From: Rhodobiaceae bacterium
GTDB lineage: Bacteria > Pseudomonadota > Alphaproteobacteria > Parvibaculales > Parvibaculaceae
Length of the DNA stretch: 9,913 bases
Direction: 5' to 3'
NCBI GenBank assembly: GCA_002401305.2
Contig: NVSO02000064.1
Span: 1 to 9,913, forward strand
Part shown: positions 1-6,796 of the stretch, one piece after another
Layout of the letters: each line of letters starts with the position of its first letter
How positions within the stretch are numbered: position 1 is the first letter of the stretch
Position numbers and translations under genes: made by a program
The notes under the pieces: model-generated
What the model was told of the DNA's origin: nothing
Database searches by the model: none
Seen by the model: only the letters and a program-made list of their open reading frames with translations

Positions 1-1
1 C

Positions 2-700
2 ACTCTGGCCCTGTTTTTCTATCTTCGTTCCGACGGTCCGTGGATGGCGCCATTTGCGATGGCACTTGCCGTTTGGCTCATAATGGGTGCTCTTTCCGAA
101 ATCAGCTGGCGCATTCGCCTCTTTCGGGGCCCGCTTAGGGATGCATGGCGCCGCGCAAGGCACCTACCACGTTCCGCGTGGGGCAGCGCAATTGCCCACG
201 CTGGCGTTGGCGTCATGGTTGCAGGCATCGTCGGCATTTCAGCCTGGCGAGAAGAAGTGATCACGGCATTGCCCGTGGGCGAGAGCTTTAGCATCGCCCA
301 CTATGAAGTGCGGTTTGATGGCGTTGAAACCTATCAAGGCCCTAACTTCACGGCGCAAAGGGGGCAAGTAACGGTATTTACGCCAGACGGTAAACAAGTC
401 GCTGTCATGTTCCCTGAAAAGCGGATCTACACAGTCAGCAAAATGCCAACAACCGAAGCCGCAATTCGAACTCGGTGGGTAGAAGATCTCTACATTGTAC
501 TTGGCGATGAAGATGACACCGGAAGCTGGGTGATGCGGGCGTATGTGAACCCAATTGTTCCGTGGATTTGGATCGGTGCGGTAATCATGACCTTTGGCGG
601 CATGGTTTCTCTAACAGATCGACGCTTGCGCGTTGGCGCGCCTAAAGCTGCAAAAAAGAAGAGCAAGGGCCAAAGTCAAAAAGCAGAGGCGGAGCCATGA
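2..700 (+). CDS. ccmF: Cytochrome c haem lyase subunit CcmF, C-terminal part (5' truncated by window)
   Basis: CcmF is the integral-membrane core of the System I haem lyase, which receives haem from CcmE and attaches it to apocytochromes c on the periplasmic side. The frame is open from base 2, so about 232 C-terminal residues of a protein usually around 650 long are visible; the WWD haem-binding region lies upstream, outside the window. Visible are a membrane segment [19 protein letters not shown] (bases 47-103), a second segment containing [14 protein letters not shown], and a last one at [18 protein letters not shown] followed by a basic, Lys-rich tail. The His of AHAGVGVM (codon 197-199) fits the conserved membrane histidine that ligates the structural haem b in CcmF. 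Between segments two and three is the long periplasmic loop typical of the family (motifs [14 protein letters not shown] and MFPEKRIY). The last four bases overlap ccmH, indicating one operon. The ATG at 44 is internal, not the start. Confidence 0.95.
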   Translation, partial: TLALFFYLRSDGPWMAPFAMALAVWLIMGALSEISWRIRLFRGPLRDAWRRARHLPRSAWGSAIAHAGVGVMVAGIVGISAWREEVITALPVGESFSIAHYEVRFDGVETYQGPNFTAQRGQVTVFTPDGKQVAVMFPEKRIYTVSKMPTTEAAIRTRWVEDLYIVLGDEDDTGSWVMRAYVNPIVPWIWIGAVIMTFGGMVSLTDRRLRVGAPKAAKKKSKGQSQKAEAEP

Positions 701-1215
701 TACGAACACTGCTGGCCGCCCTCATTTTAAGCCTGTCATTGCTAGCACCTGCCCTTGCTGTGGAGCCGGACGAGGTGATGGCGGATCCAGCCCTTGAGGC
801 CCGCGCCCGTGCGCTCTCCATTGAACTTCGATGTCTGGTCTGCCAAAACCAATCCATCGATGGTAGTTCCGCACCTCTCGCGCGTGACCTGCGTATTCTG
901 GTGCGCGAGCGGTTGGCCGCGGGGGAAAGCGATGAGCAAGTCATCAGTTTCATTGTGGATCGCTACGGCGAATTTGTTCTGCTCACACCGCGTTTGAGCA
1001 GTCACACGCTCATTTTATGGGGTGCCCCATTGCTCATTTTGCTTATCGGCGGTGGGCTGGTTGTGCGCTTGCTCCTACGTGCTGGTGCCAATGAGGACGT
1101 CCAGATAGAGGGCGTGGCCCAGCCATACGAAGATGGTCATCCGCTGGATGAGGAGGAAGTGGCGGCCTTGAGCGCGCTTCTCGAGCAAGATGCATCCGAG
1201 CTAAAGCAGAAGTGA
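697..1215 (+). CDS. ccmH: Cytochrome c-type biogenesis protein CcmH (CycL)
   Basis: CcmH is a membrane-anchored periplasmic thiol-disulfide protein that works with CcmG and the CcmF lyase to present reduced CXXC haem motifs of apocytochrome c. The 172-residue protein has a signal sequence (residues 1-21, ending ALA), the diagnostic motif [10 protein letters not shown] with redox cysteines C46 and C49, a helical region with ARDLR and YGEFVLLTP (90-98), and one transmembrane helix at about 104-127, followed by an acidic C-terminal tail. It is a short single-domain CcmH without the fused CcmI TPR region found in some gammaproteobacteria. The start codon overlaps the ccmF stop (ATGA), with GAGG seven bases upstream, so translation is probably coupled. 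No ccmG lies between ccmF and ccmH, as is common in alphaproteobacteria, where ccmG sits elsewhere. Identification is firm from motif, size and neighbour. Confidence 0.95.
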   Translation: MIRTLLAALILSLSLLAPALAVEPDEVMADPALEARARALSIELRCLVCQNQSIDGSSAPLARDLRILVRERLAAGESDEQVISFIVDRYGEFVLLTPRLSSHTLILWGAPLLILLIGGGLVVRLLLRAGANEDVQIEGVAQPYEDGHPLDEEEVAALSALLEQDASELKQK

Positions 1216-1297
1216 TCGACGGGTCCTCTAAAAAGACATGAACCATAAGGCGAATTGCTGCAAGCTCCCCTAAATCGAATTTTGGGAGGAAGACAGC

Positions 1298-2524
1298 ATG
1301 GCGATCACCGCACAAAAAGTGACATTCACTGGCTCACTCGGCGAACCTCTGGCCGCACGATTAGAGCGCCCAGAAGGCACCGTGCGCGCCTATGCGCTAT
1401 TCGCTCATTGTTTCACCTGTTCCAAAGATATTTTTGCAGCCGCGCGTATCGCTGAAGGTTTGGCCCGCCAAGGCATTGCAGTTTTACGTTTTGACTTTAC
1501 CGGGCTGGGCATGAGTGGGGGCGACTTCGCCAACACTAATTTCTCCTCAAATGTGCAGGACTTGATTGCAGCGGCAGACTTTCTGCGTGAGAACTACGAG
1601 GCACCTGACATTTTGGTGGGCCACTCACTTGGCGGAGCAGCCGTTCTTGCCGCCGCGGAGCATGTGCCCGAAGCCGTGGCGGTCGCAACCATTGGTGCGC
1701 CGTCCAACGCCTCACACGTGGCAAATAATTTTGCAGATAAGACGGTAGATATTGAACGCGACGGCCAGGCTGAAGTGGATTTGAGCGGTCGTAAATTCAT
1801 CATAAGAAAACAATTCCTCGATGATATTCGGGGGCACACGCTGACCGACAAAATAGGGAAGTTGAAGAAAGCACTGCTCGTATTTCATTCGCCGTTAGAT
1901 AGCCAAGTCTCAATCACCAACGCCAACGAAATTTTCTCCGCAGCCAAGCACCCCAAGAGCTTTGTTTCCTTGGATAACGCCGATCATTTGCTGCGCAATA
2001 GAGATGATGCAAATTACGTTGCCGATGTTTTATCCGCGTGGGCGGAGCGCTATATCGACACGCCGCAACCGGCCAAAGTTGATCCGCTGCCAGCCGGTGT
2101 TGTTGAGGTGCATGAAACCCGGACAAGTAAATTTCAGCAACAAGTTAGGGTCGGCACGCACGAGTTTTTTGGGGATGAACCCAAGTCGGTGGGAGGGCAA
2201 GACACCGGACCAGCGCCTTATGATTTACTCTTGGCTGCATTGGGCACATGCACCGCCATGACGATGCGCCTCTATGCCGATCGCAAAGGCATTTCGGTCC
2301 CCGCATTCTCGGTAAAACTCAGCCACGCCAAAGAACATGCTGAAGATTGTGCCGACTGCGAGGAGGATTCGAAGGGGCTTTTGGATGTGATTCGACGCGA
2401 TATCATCATCGAGGGTGAACATGATGATAAAATCATCGCTAAGTTATTGGAGATCGCCGACAAATGCCCGGTGCACAAGACCCTCCACAATTCCCCTCAA
2501 GTGATCACAAAACGGGTGGTATAG
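1298..2524 (+). CDS. Bifunctional alpha/beta hydrolase / OsmC-family protein
   Basis: This 408-residue protein is a natural fusion of two domains. Residues 1 to about 255 form an alpha/beta-hydrolase with nucleophile elbow GHSLGG (108-113, Ser110), a likely acid Asp201 in HSPLDSQV and His230 in NADHLL; FDFTGLGMSGG (65-75) is the usual loop after strand 4. Residues from about 266 to 406 form an OsmC/Ohr-like domain with the two conserved cysteines, C318 in ALGTCTAMTMRLYA and C390 in DKCPVHKTL, which in OsmC/Ohr reduce hydroperoxides by a peroxidatic/resolving pair. The linker is proline-rich (TPQPAKVDPLP). The substrate of the hydrolase half is unknown; esterase or lipase-like activity is only inference from fold. 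No signal peptide is seen, so it is probably cytosolic. A strong ribosome site GGGAGGA (1284-1290) lies seven bases before the ATG. It starts 82 bases after ccmH on the same strand; co-transcription is possible. Extra cysteines (C38/C41 and C351/C354) are noteworthy. Confidence 0.93.
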   Translation: MAITAQKVTFTGSLGEPLAARLERPEGTVRAYALFAHCFTCSKDIFAAARIAEGLARQGIAVLRFDFTGLGMSGGDFANTNFSSNVQDLIAAADFLRENYEAPDILVGHSLGGAAVLAAAEHVPEAVAVATIGAPSNASHVANNFADKTVDIERDGQAEVDLSGRKFIIRKQFLDDIRGHTLTDKIGKLKKALLVFHSPLDSQVSITNANEIFSAAKHPKSFVSLDNADHLLRNRDDANYVADVLSAWAERYIDTPQPAKVDPLPAGVVEVHETRTSKFQQQVRVGTHEFFGDEPKSVGGQDTGPAPYDLLLAALGTCTAMTMRLYADRKGISVPAFSVKLSHAKEHAEDCADCEEDSKGLLDVIRRDIIIEGEHDDKIIAKLLEIADKCPVHKTLHNSPQVITKRVV

Positions 2525-2698
2525 GCCGGTTTTGGCGCGTTTACGCGCGGAAGCAGTGGGTTGGATCACGAGGCGTGAAAACCTCAGTTTCCCGTATTAA
2601 CAATTTGTAACCTGATGGACAGAAACATGTAAGGCGGAGTTCCTCATTCTCTCTCTCAAGAACGGGCACGGGGGTGTCTTTTATAAAGTGAGTAATAA

Positions 2699-4189
2699 AT
2701 GTCTGAGGACTTTTTTACCAAGATCAAAAATGGAACGAGCCAGAAGGATGTTAAAACCTTTGGGCTCGCGGCCTCGTTGGCCGCAGTCGGTGTGCTTGCC
2801 TTCGGTTTGACCGGGCAACCTGCCGCGGTACATGCTGCCCCCTTATCTGCCCCTTCAATGACACAACAACGCCCCGGTGGATTTGCAGACCTAGTGGAGG
2901 AGGTCTCTCCAGCGGTGGTGTCTATTCGTGTGACCCAATTGGCAGCGAAAGCGCCAGCGCAAAATGGTGCACAACGCTCCCAACGAGGGCTGCCACAAGG
3001 CCATCCCTTAGAGCGATTTTTCCGTAACCGTCCCGGTGGCGGAAAAGACCAACAACAACCACGTCGGCGCGGCATGTCGCAAGGCTCAGGCTTTGTCATT
3101 TCCGCAGACGGCTATGTGGTGACGAACAATCACGTTGTTGAAGGCGGCGATGAAATTACCGTGGTGTGGAGCGATGGTACTGAGCGCGTTGCAACTCTTA
3201 TTGGCACTGACAAGAAAACAGATTTGGCACTCCTACGTGTCGAAGCTGATATGGATCTACCCTACGTCGTCTTTGGCAGTTCTGACGGCTTGCGTGTGGG
3301 AGACTGGGTAGTCGCTGTGGGCAATCCCTTCGGTTTGGGGGGCACTGTTACCGCAGGTATCGTTTCGGCGCGTGGTCGTGATATCGGCGCAGGTCCCTAT
3401 GATGACTTCATTCAAATTGATGCCTCCATCAACCGGGGCAATTCCGGTGGCCCAACATTTGGGCTAGACGGTCAGGTCGTGGGCGTTAACACAGCCATCT
3501 ATTCACCATGTGGCGGCAATGTCGGCATTGGGTTTGCGATCCCGTCCGAACTGGCCCAGAAAGTGATTGCAGAGCTCAAAGAGAACGGCAGCGTTGAACG
3601 CGGTTGGTTGGGTGTCGGCATTCAGCCTGTGAGCCCGGAAATTGCGGAGAGCTTGGAGCTTGAGGGAACCAAAGGCGCTTTGGTGGCTAATGTCGCTAAA
3701 GGCAGCCCAGCCGAACGTGCAGGCCTACAGACAGGAGACATCATTCGCACCATCAATGGCGTGCAAATGGATGAACCGAAATCTGTAAGCCGCGCTGTGG
3801 CAGACCTTGATCCAAATGCAGACGCTAAACTGAATATTTGGCGCGATGGCAAAGACAAAAAGATTACCGTGAAATTGGGCCGCGCACCGGGTGACCAGGT
3901 TGCAGCTCTTGAAACCACTCCTTCCGATCTGGAAGAATTGGGCCTTGCGCTCACGTCTTCAGAGCAAGGGGTGACCATTAGCGGTGTAGACCCAACCAGC
4001 CAAGCCGCTGAAAAGGGGCTCCGCCCCGGCGACATAATTGTCAAAGTGGCTGGCAAAGAAGTTTCCTCACCAGAAGACGTATCCCGTGAAATCAAACGGG
4101 TTCGGGAGGATGATCGTAAAGCGGTTCTTCTCTTGGTGAAAAAAGAGAATGGTCAGCGCTTTGTTGCGCTGAGCTTAGAAGACGCATAA
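2699..4189 (+). CDS. degP: Periplasmic Do-family serine protease DegP/HtrA
   Basis: This is a periplasmic trypsin-like protease and chaperone that degrades misfolded envelope proteins. The 496-residue protein has a signal sequence (hydrophobic core about 21-38, likely cleavage after VHA at residue 46). A flexible loop rich in Gln, Arg and Gly follows (about 85-125), which corresponds to the LA loop. The protease domain carries the full triad H145 (TNNHVVEG), D175 (KKTDLALLRV) and S249 (NRGNSGGP). PDZ1 runs from about 300 to 395 (RGWLGVGIQPV, SPAERAGLQTGDII) and PDZ2 from about 408 to 493 (SQAAEKGLRPGDIIVKV). Two PDZ domains and the length fit DegP/DegQ rather than DegS. The upstream gap of 174 bases is large enough for its own promoter, but I could not identify one with confidence, and the ribosome site is weak (AAGTGAG about 8 bases from the ATG). 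Cys271 replaces the usual Ser in the SPSGG loop. Position after ccmH agrees with the rhizobial order. Confidence 0.95.
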   Translation: MSEDFFTKIKNGTSQKDVKTFGLAASLAAVGVLAFGLTGQPAAVHAAPLSAPSMTQQRPGGFADLVEEVSPAVVSIRVTQLAAKAPAQNGAQRSQRGLPQGHPLERFFRNRPGGGKDQQQPRRRGMSQGSGFVISADGYVVTNNHVVEGGDEITVVWSDGTERVATLIGTDKKTDLALLRVEADMDLPYVVFGSSDGLRVGDWVVAVGNPFGLGGTVTAGIVSARGRDIGAGPYDDFIQIDASINRGNSGGPTFGLDGQVVGVNTAIYSPCGGNVGIGFAIPSELAQKVIAELKENGSVERGWLGVGIQPVSPEIAESLELEGTKGALVANVAKGSPAERAGLQTGDIIRTINGVQMDEPKSVSRAVADLDPNADAKLNIWRDGKDKKITVKLGRAPGDQVAALETTPSDLEELGLALTSSEQGVTISGVDPTSQAAEKGLRPGDIIVKVAGKEVSSPEDVSREIKRVREDDRKAVLLLVKKENGQRFVALSLEDA

Positions 4190-4199
4190 TTGCGTATAC

Positions 4200-4226
4200 C
4201 ATGTTCCTTTTCTCCAAGGGAACATG
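4200..4226 (+). terminator. Hairpin after degP, probable 3' end structure
   Basis: The arms CATGTTCCTTT (4200-4210) and AAGGGAACATG (4216-4226) pair over 11 positions with one G-U wobble and a 5-base loop, starting 11 bases after the degP stop codon. The stem is stable enough to mark the transcript end or protect it from 3' exonucleases. It is not followed by a T-run (next bases are TTGGAGAC), so classical intrinsic termination is not certain. Confidence 0.45.
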
Positions 4227-4261
4227 TTGGAGACGGTGGCTCGATATACATCAAGTCAACA

Positions 4262-4312
4262 GGGAACTACGTTTATGGTTTTGTACCCCGCGAGGTCATC
4301 AACGTAGTTCCC
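4262..4312. repeat. Perfect 12-bp inverted repeat with 27-base spacer
   Basis: GGGAACTACGTT (4262-4273) is matched exactly by AACGTAGTTCCC (4301-4312), with a 27-base spacer containing TTTTGTACCCCGCG. No T-run follows on either strand close to the arms. The GGGAAC core also occurs in the hairpin at 4200-4226. It might be a regulator-binding site pair, a stem of an untranslated RNA, or the remnant of a small repeat element; the sequence alone does not decide. Confidence 0.6.
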
Positions 4313-4415
4313 GGCTCCAGCTTCCTGTCAGACACATCCCAATAGATTTAAAGTTGCCAAGAGAGTGCTCAGCAAGCCCCTCAGAACGATAGCTAGCGCA
4401 TGGCTATAAAATTCG

Positions 4416-4433
4416 TTTATGCTGTGCCATAAA
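4416..4433. promoter_or_regulatory. Operator-like palindrome upstream of the response regulator
   Basis: TTTATG (4416-4421) and CATAAA (4428-4433) are perfect inverted half-sites separated by six bases, ending about 61 bases before the regulator start codon and just downstream of a TATAAA (4405-4410). The position would suit an autoregulatory or repressor site for the two-component operon. The half-sites are short and AT-rich, so chance is a real alternative. Confidence 0.3.
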
Positions 4434-4494
4434 TTACCCAAATTCCTTAGGCAAGCTAATCGGGTGGGTACTAAATGGAACAAGGGCCTTTTTG

Positions 4495-5172
4495 ATGCGT
4501 ATACTTGTAATCGAAGACGATTTAGAAGCAGCAGCCTATGTAACAAAGGGTTTGCGCGAAAGCGGTCATGTCGTTGACCACGCGGCGGACGGCGAAGAAG
4601 GCTTAAGTCTCGCTTTGGCCGGAAATTTCGACATGCTCATTGTTGACCGCATGCTCCCCAAACGTGACGGCCTCTCGTTGGTTAAAACCTTGCGAGAGCA
4701 GGGCGCTACAACGCCTGTCCTCTTCCTAAGTGCGTTAGGTGAAGTAGATGACCGTGTAAAAGGCCTGCGCGCAGGAGGCGACGATTACCTGACAAAGCCA
4801 TTCGCCTTTGTAGAGCTCCTCGCGCGCATTGAAGTGTTGGTGCGGCGTGCAGCCCCTGAACAAGTGCAAACAAAAATTCAGGTAAGCGATTTGGAAATTG
4901 ATTTGCTGGGCCGCAAAGTCACCCGGAACGGTCAGGCGATTGACCTTCAGCCGCGCGAGTTCAGGCTTCTTGAATATCTTATGAAACACACAGGCCAAGT
5001 GGTGACGCGAACGATGTTGCTAGAAAATGTATGGGAATATCATTTTGACCCCCAGACAAATGTGATCGATGTACACATGTCTCGGCTGCGAGGAAAAATC
5101 GACAAAAACTTTGAAACGCCGTTGATCCATACGATCCGTGGTGCGGGGTATTCTCTACGTGCAGCAGGCTAA
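4495..5172 (+). CDS. OmpR/PhoB-family response regulator transcription factor
   Basis: This is a cytoplasmic DNA-binding response regulator, the output half of the two-component pair encoded here. The 225-residue protein has a receiver domain (1-118) with acidic pocket D8/D9 in VIEDD, phosphoacceptor D51 in LIVDRMLP, S79 at the switch position (FLSALGE) and K101 in LTKPF. A winged-helix trans_reg_C domain follows (about 126-222) with DLQPREFRLLEYL, TRTMLLENVW, NVIDVHMSRLRGKID and the C-terminal TIRGAGYSL. I chose the ATG at 4495, with AAGGG (4482-4486) eight bases upstream; a TTG directly before it (4492) is in frame but less likely. The next gene overlaps its 3' end by 14 bases, so regulator and kinase are translated together. 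Targets are unknown; proximity to degP suggests an envelope-related role, which is inference only. Confidence 0.95.
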   Translation: MRILVIEDDLEAAAYVTKGLRESGHVVDHAADGEEGLSLALAGNFDMLIVDRMLPKRDGLSLVKTLREQGATTPVLFLSALGEVDDRVKGLRAGGDDYLTKPFAFVELLARIEVLVRRAAPEQVQTKIQVSDLEIDLLGRKVTRNGQAIDLQPREFRLLEYLMKHTGQVVTRTMLLENVWEYHFDPQTNVIDVHMSRLRGKIDKNFETPLIHTIRGAGYSLRAAG

Positions 5173-6547
5173 GCTCCTCAAAACCTCAACCTTCCGGCTG
5201 GCGATCATCTACTTGGCGCTCTTCGTCACGTCGGTAATTACGCTGTTGGGTTACATCTATTGGACGACGGCGGGTAACTTGAACCGTCAGACGGTGGAAG
5301 CGGTAAATACTGAAATGCGGGACCTGGCGCAGCGTTACAGGTCCGGCGGACTGCCTTTGCTGGTCCACACAGTTATTCAACGCAGCCGAGATCCGCGTCA
5401 AAGCCTGTACCTGGTGATGGACAATCGCGGCAATGTCCTTGCGGGCAACTTACTCGACATTCCACAATCTCGCCCAACCCAAGAAGGGTGGAAAGATTTC
5501 ACCTACATCCGGTTGAATATGGAAGGGCAAGAGCGCCGACCCGGCATTGGTCGTGAGCAACGTCTTCCCGGAAATTTTTATCTATTGGTGGGGCGCGATG
5601 TCAAAGACGTGCGCCAAATCGAAACCTTGATTACCTCATCGCTTGCATGGGCCGTTGCGTTGACCATTGGGCTCGGGCTCATCGGTGGCCTTATTATGAG
5701 CCGAAACATGCTGGCGCGTTTGGATGACATCAATAAAACCAGCCGGGAAATTATGGGCGGCGATCTTTCCCGACGTATTCCGGTAAGTGGCACCGGCGAT
5801 GAATTGGATCAATTGGCTGAAAATCTCAACAATATGCTTGAGCAAATAGAAGCCCTGATGATCGGTATGCGCCAAGTCACCGATAACATCGCCCATGATT
5901 TGCGCTCTCCCCTCAATCGATTGCGCAACCGCGTTGAAGTGACATTAATTTCAGAAAACAGCACAACGCAAGATTACCGAGAGGCACTGGAACGCACGAT
6001 CAGTGAGGCTGACTATTTGTTGGCCACCTTCAATGCGCTGCTGTCCATTGCCAGAGCTGAAGCAGGCAATAGTCGCGAAAGCATGGAATGGATCAATCTA
6101 TCCGATTTGGTGGAAACGGCTGGAGAACTCTACGAGCCGCTCATCGAAGAGCAGGGAGGGGTGCTGTCACTGTCGGTAGAGAACAACCTGCGCCTCTTTG
6201 CCAATAGAGAGCTCTTGTCTCAGGCAATTCTCAACACCCTCGATAATGCCATCAAACATGGGGCGCCGGGTGAGGGGGGGGACGCGAAAATTGCACTCTC
6301 TGCAATACGTGTAGATGCCACTATCACCATCAAGATCAGTGATGGGGGCCAAGGCATTCCTATTGAAGAGCGGTCGCACGTAATGGAACGTTTCGTGCGA
6401 TTGGAAGCCAGCCGCAATGCACCGGGCACTGGGTTGGGGTTGAGTTTGGTCGCTGCCGCAACACGTCTTCATGGTGGCACTGTGGAGTTGGGAGACAATG
6501 AGCCAGGGCTTACTGTCTCGCTCATCCTACCTGCACCACGCGACTGA
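5159..6547 (+). CDS. Membrane sensor histidine kinase of the two-component pair
   Basis: This kinase is expected to autophosphorylate on a histidine and pass the phosphate to D51 of the upstream regulator. With a GTG start at 5159 it has 462 residues: transmembrane helix 1 at about 13-34, a periplasmic sensor region at about 37-157 with no fold I recognise, transmembrane helix 2 at about 159-181, and HAMP at about 180-232. HisKA has phospho-acceptor H246 in NIAHDLRSPLNRLRN. The HATPase_c domain has the N-box NTLDNAIKHG (N363), G1 DGGQGI (D395) and G2 GTGLGLSL. All catalytic motifs are present. No ATG exists before the periplasmic region, so the start must be GTG: 5159 has GGGGT (5145-5149) nine bases ahead, while GTG at 5138 or 5141 would lengthen the overlap with the regulator and add six or seven residues. 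The signal sensed is unknown. A hairpin lies 48 bases past the stop. Confidence 0.93.
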   Translation: MQQAKLLKTSTFRLAIIYLALFVTSVITLLGYIYWTTAGNLNRQTVEAVNTEMRDLAQRYRSGGLPLLVHTVIQRSRDPRQSLYLVMDNRGNVLAGNLLDIPQSRPTQEGWKDFTYIRLNMEGQERRPGIGREQRLPGNFYLLVGRDVKDVRQIETLITSSLAWAVALTIGLGLIGGLIMSRNMLARLDDINKTSREIMGGDLSRRIPVSGTGDELDQLAENLNNMLEQIEALMIGMRQVTDNIAHDLRSPLNRLRNRVEVTLISENSTTQDYREALERTISEADYLLATFNALLSIARAEAGNSRESMEWINLSDLVETAGELYEPLIEEQGGVLSLSVENNLRLFANRELLSQAILNTLDNAIKHGAPGEGGDAKIALSAIRVDATITIKISDGGQGIPIEERSHVMERFVRLEASRNAPGTGLGLSLVAAATRLHGGTVELGDNEPGLTVSLILPAPRD

Positions 6548-6558
6548 GAGACCCCATT

Positions 6559-6586
6559 CGAATCAAAAAGAGATGCCGAATCAAAA
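6559..6586. repeat. 10-bp direct repeat after the kinase gene
   Basis: CGAATCAAAA occurs at 6559-6568 and again at 6577-6586, a start-to-start spacing of 18 bases. It lies in the non-coding gap just after the kinase stop. Two tandem copies could be a binding site for a dimeric regulator of the OmpR type, but the spacing is not the usual 10-11 bases and the words are AT-rich. Confidence 0.35.
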
Positions 6587-6595
6587 TTGGGACTA

Positions 6596-6628
6596 GAAGG
6601 AATCAGCGTCCCTATGCGTGATTCTTTC
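6596..6628 (+). other. Long imperfect hairpin downstream of the kinase gene
   Basis: The arms GAAGGAATCA(g)CG (6596-6608) and CGTGATTCTTTC (6617-6628) pair over 12 positions, with one G-U wobble, one bulged G (6606) and an 8-base loop. Only TTTC lies in the 3' arm and no T-run follows, so it is a weak candidate for intrinsic termination. It may be the processed 3' end of the kinase message or the first stem of an untranslated RNA in this gap. Confidence 0.4.
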
Positions 6629-6660
6629 AACCAGATGATGAATATTTCTGTTCATAACGC

Positions 6661-6700
6661 GCTTTTTTCGCACCAAAACGAGCCGATTTGCAAAAAAAGC
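6661..6700. repeat. T6/A6 inverted repeat in the kinase-HU gap
   Basis: GCTTTTTT (6661-6668) and AAAAAAGC (6693-6700) are perfect inverted arms separated by 24 bases; beyond a single mismatch two further G-C pairs can form (CGC against GCA). The A/T tracts could bend the DNA or act as upstream promoter elements for the HU gene. As RNA the stem would be weak. Confidence 0.3.
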
Positions 6701-6771
6701 CCGTCAGAAGGCCGTCTCGTGCATAATTTCGTAGCGAGCTCTACCGAGTTTTGTTATGGGTTTTAGGGTTA

Positions 6772-6796
6772 AGAGCCACGATGATGGCTCTCTTTT
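6772..6796 (+). terminator. Terminator-like hairpin in front of the HU gene
   Basis: AGAGCCA (6772-6778) and TGGCTCT (6785-6791) form a perfect 7-bp stem with a 6-base loop (CGATGA), followed by CTTTT (6792-6796). It sits only 40 bases before the HU start codon. Either it ends a transcript coming from upstream (kinase message or a small RNA in the gap), leaving room for little more than a compact HU promoter, or it lies in the HU leader and acts as an attenuator. Confidence 0.5.

Larger units (their letters stand above)
4190..4494. other. Non-coding gap between degP and the regulator gene
   Basis: This gap of 305 bases holds no credible gene. The only sizeable open frame (4201-4392, 63 codons) starts inside a hairpin, lacks a ribosome site and encodes no recognisable protein. 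The gap does hold three separate inverted repeats, listed individually: a hairpin just after the degP stop (4200-4226), a perfect 12-bp inverted repeat with a 27-base loop (4262-4312), and a small operator-like palindrome (4416-4433). A TATAAA at 4405-4410 could be a -10 element for the downstream two-component operon, but no convincing -35 stands 16-18 bases ahead of it. Confidence 0.6.

Noticed and set aside
2535..2548. Small inverted repeat GCGCG-TTTA-CGCGC after the hydrolase-OsmC gene
   Set aside because: The stem has only five pairs and no T-run follows, so it is too weak to call a terminator.
2600..2640. Two GTAA words ahead of degP considered as a CpxR-like box
   Set aside because: Neither is GTAAA and the spacing between them is far too wide for the CpxR consensus.
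2656..3099. A 147-codon frame on the - strand over the degP start
   Set aside because: It overlaps the degP signal sequence and protease start, and its composition is that of a shadow frame.
3622..4095. A 157-codon frame on the - strand inside degP
   Set aside because: It is antisense to conserved PDZ coding sequence, Ser/Pro-rich in the manner of shadow frames, and has no recognisable domain.
4219..4267. GGAAC words considered as EcfG stress sigma factor -35 elements
   Set aside because: No CGTT is found 16-17 bases downstream on either strand.
4201..4392. A 63-codon open frame on the + strand in the degP-regulator gap
   Set aside because: It starts inside the hairpin, has no ribosome site, runs through the inverted repeat, and its translation shows no recognisable domain or sensible composition.
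6550..6564. TTCGAAT on the - strand resembling a tRNA T-loop
   Set aside because: The flanking bases do not form a T-stem or an acceptor stem, and no anticodon arm was found.
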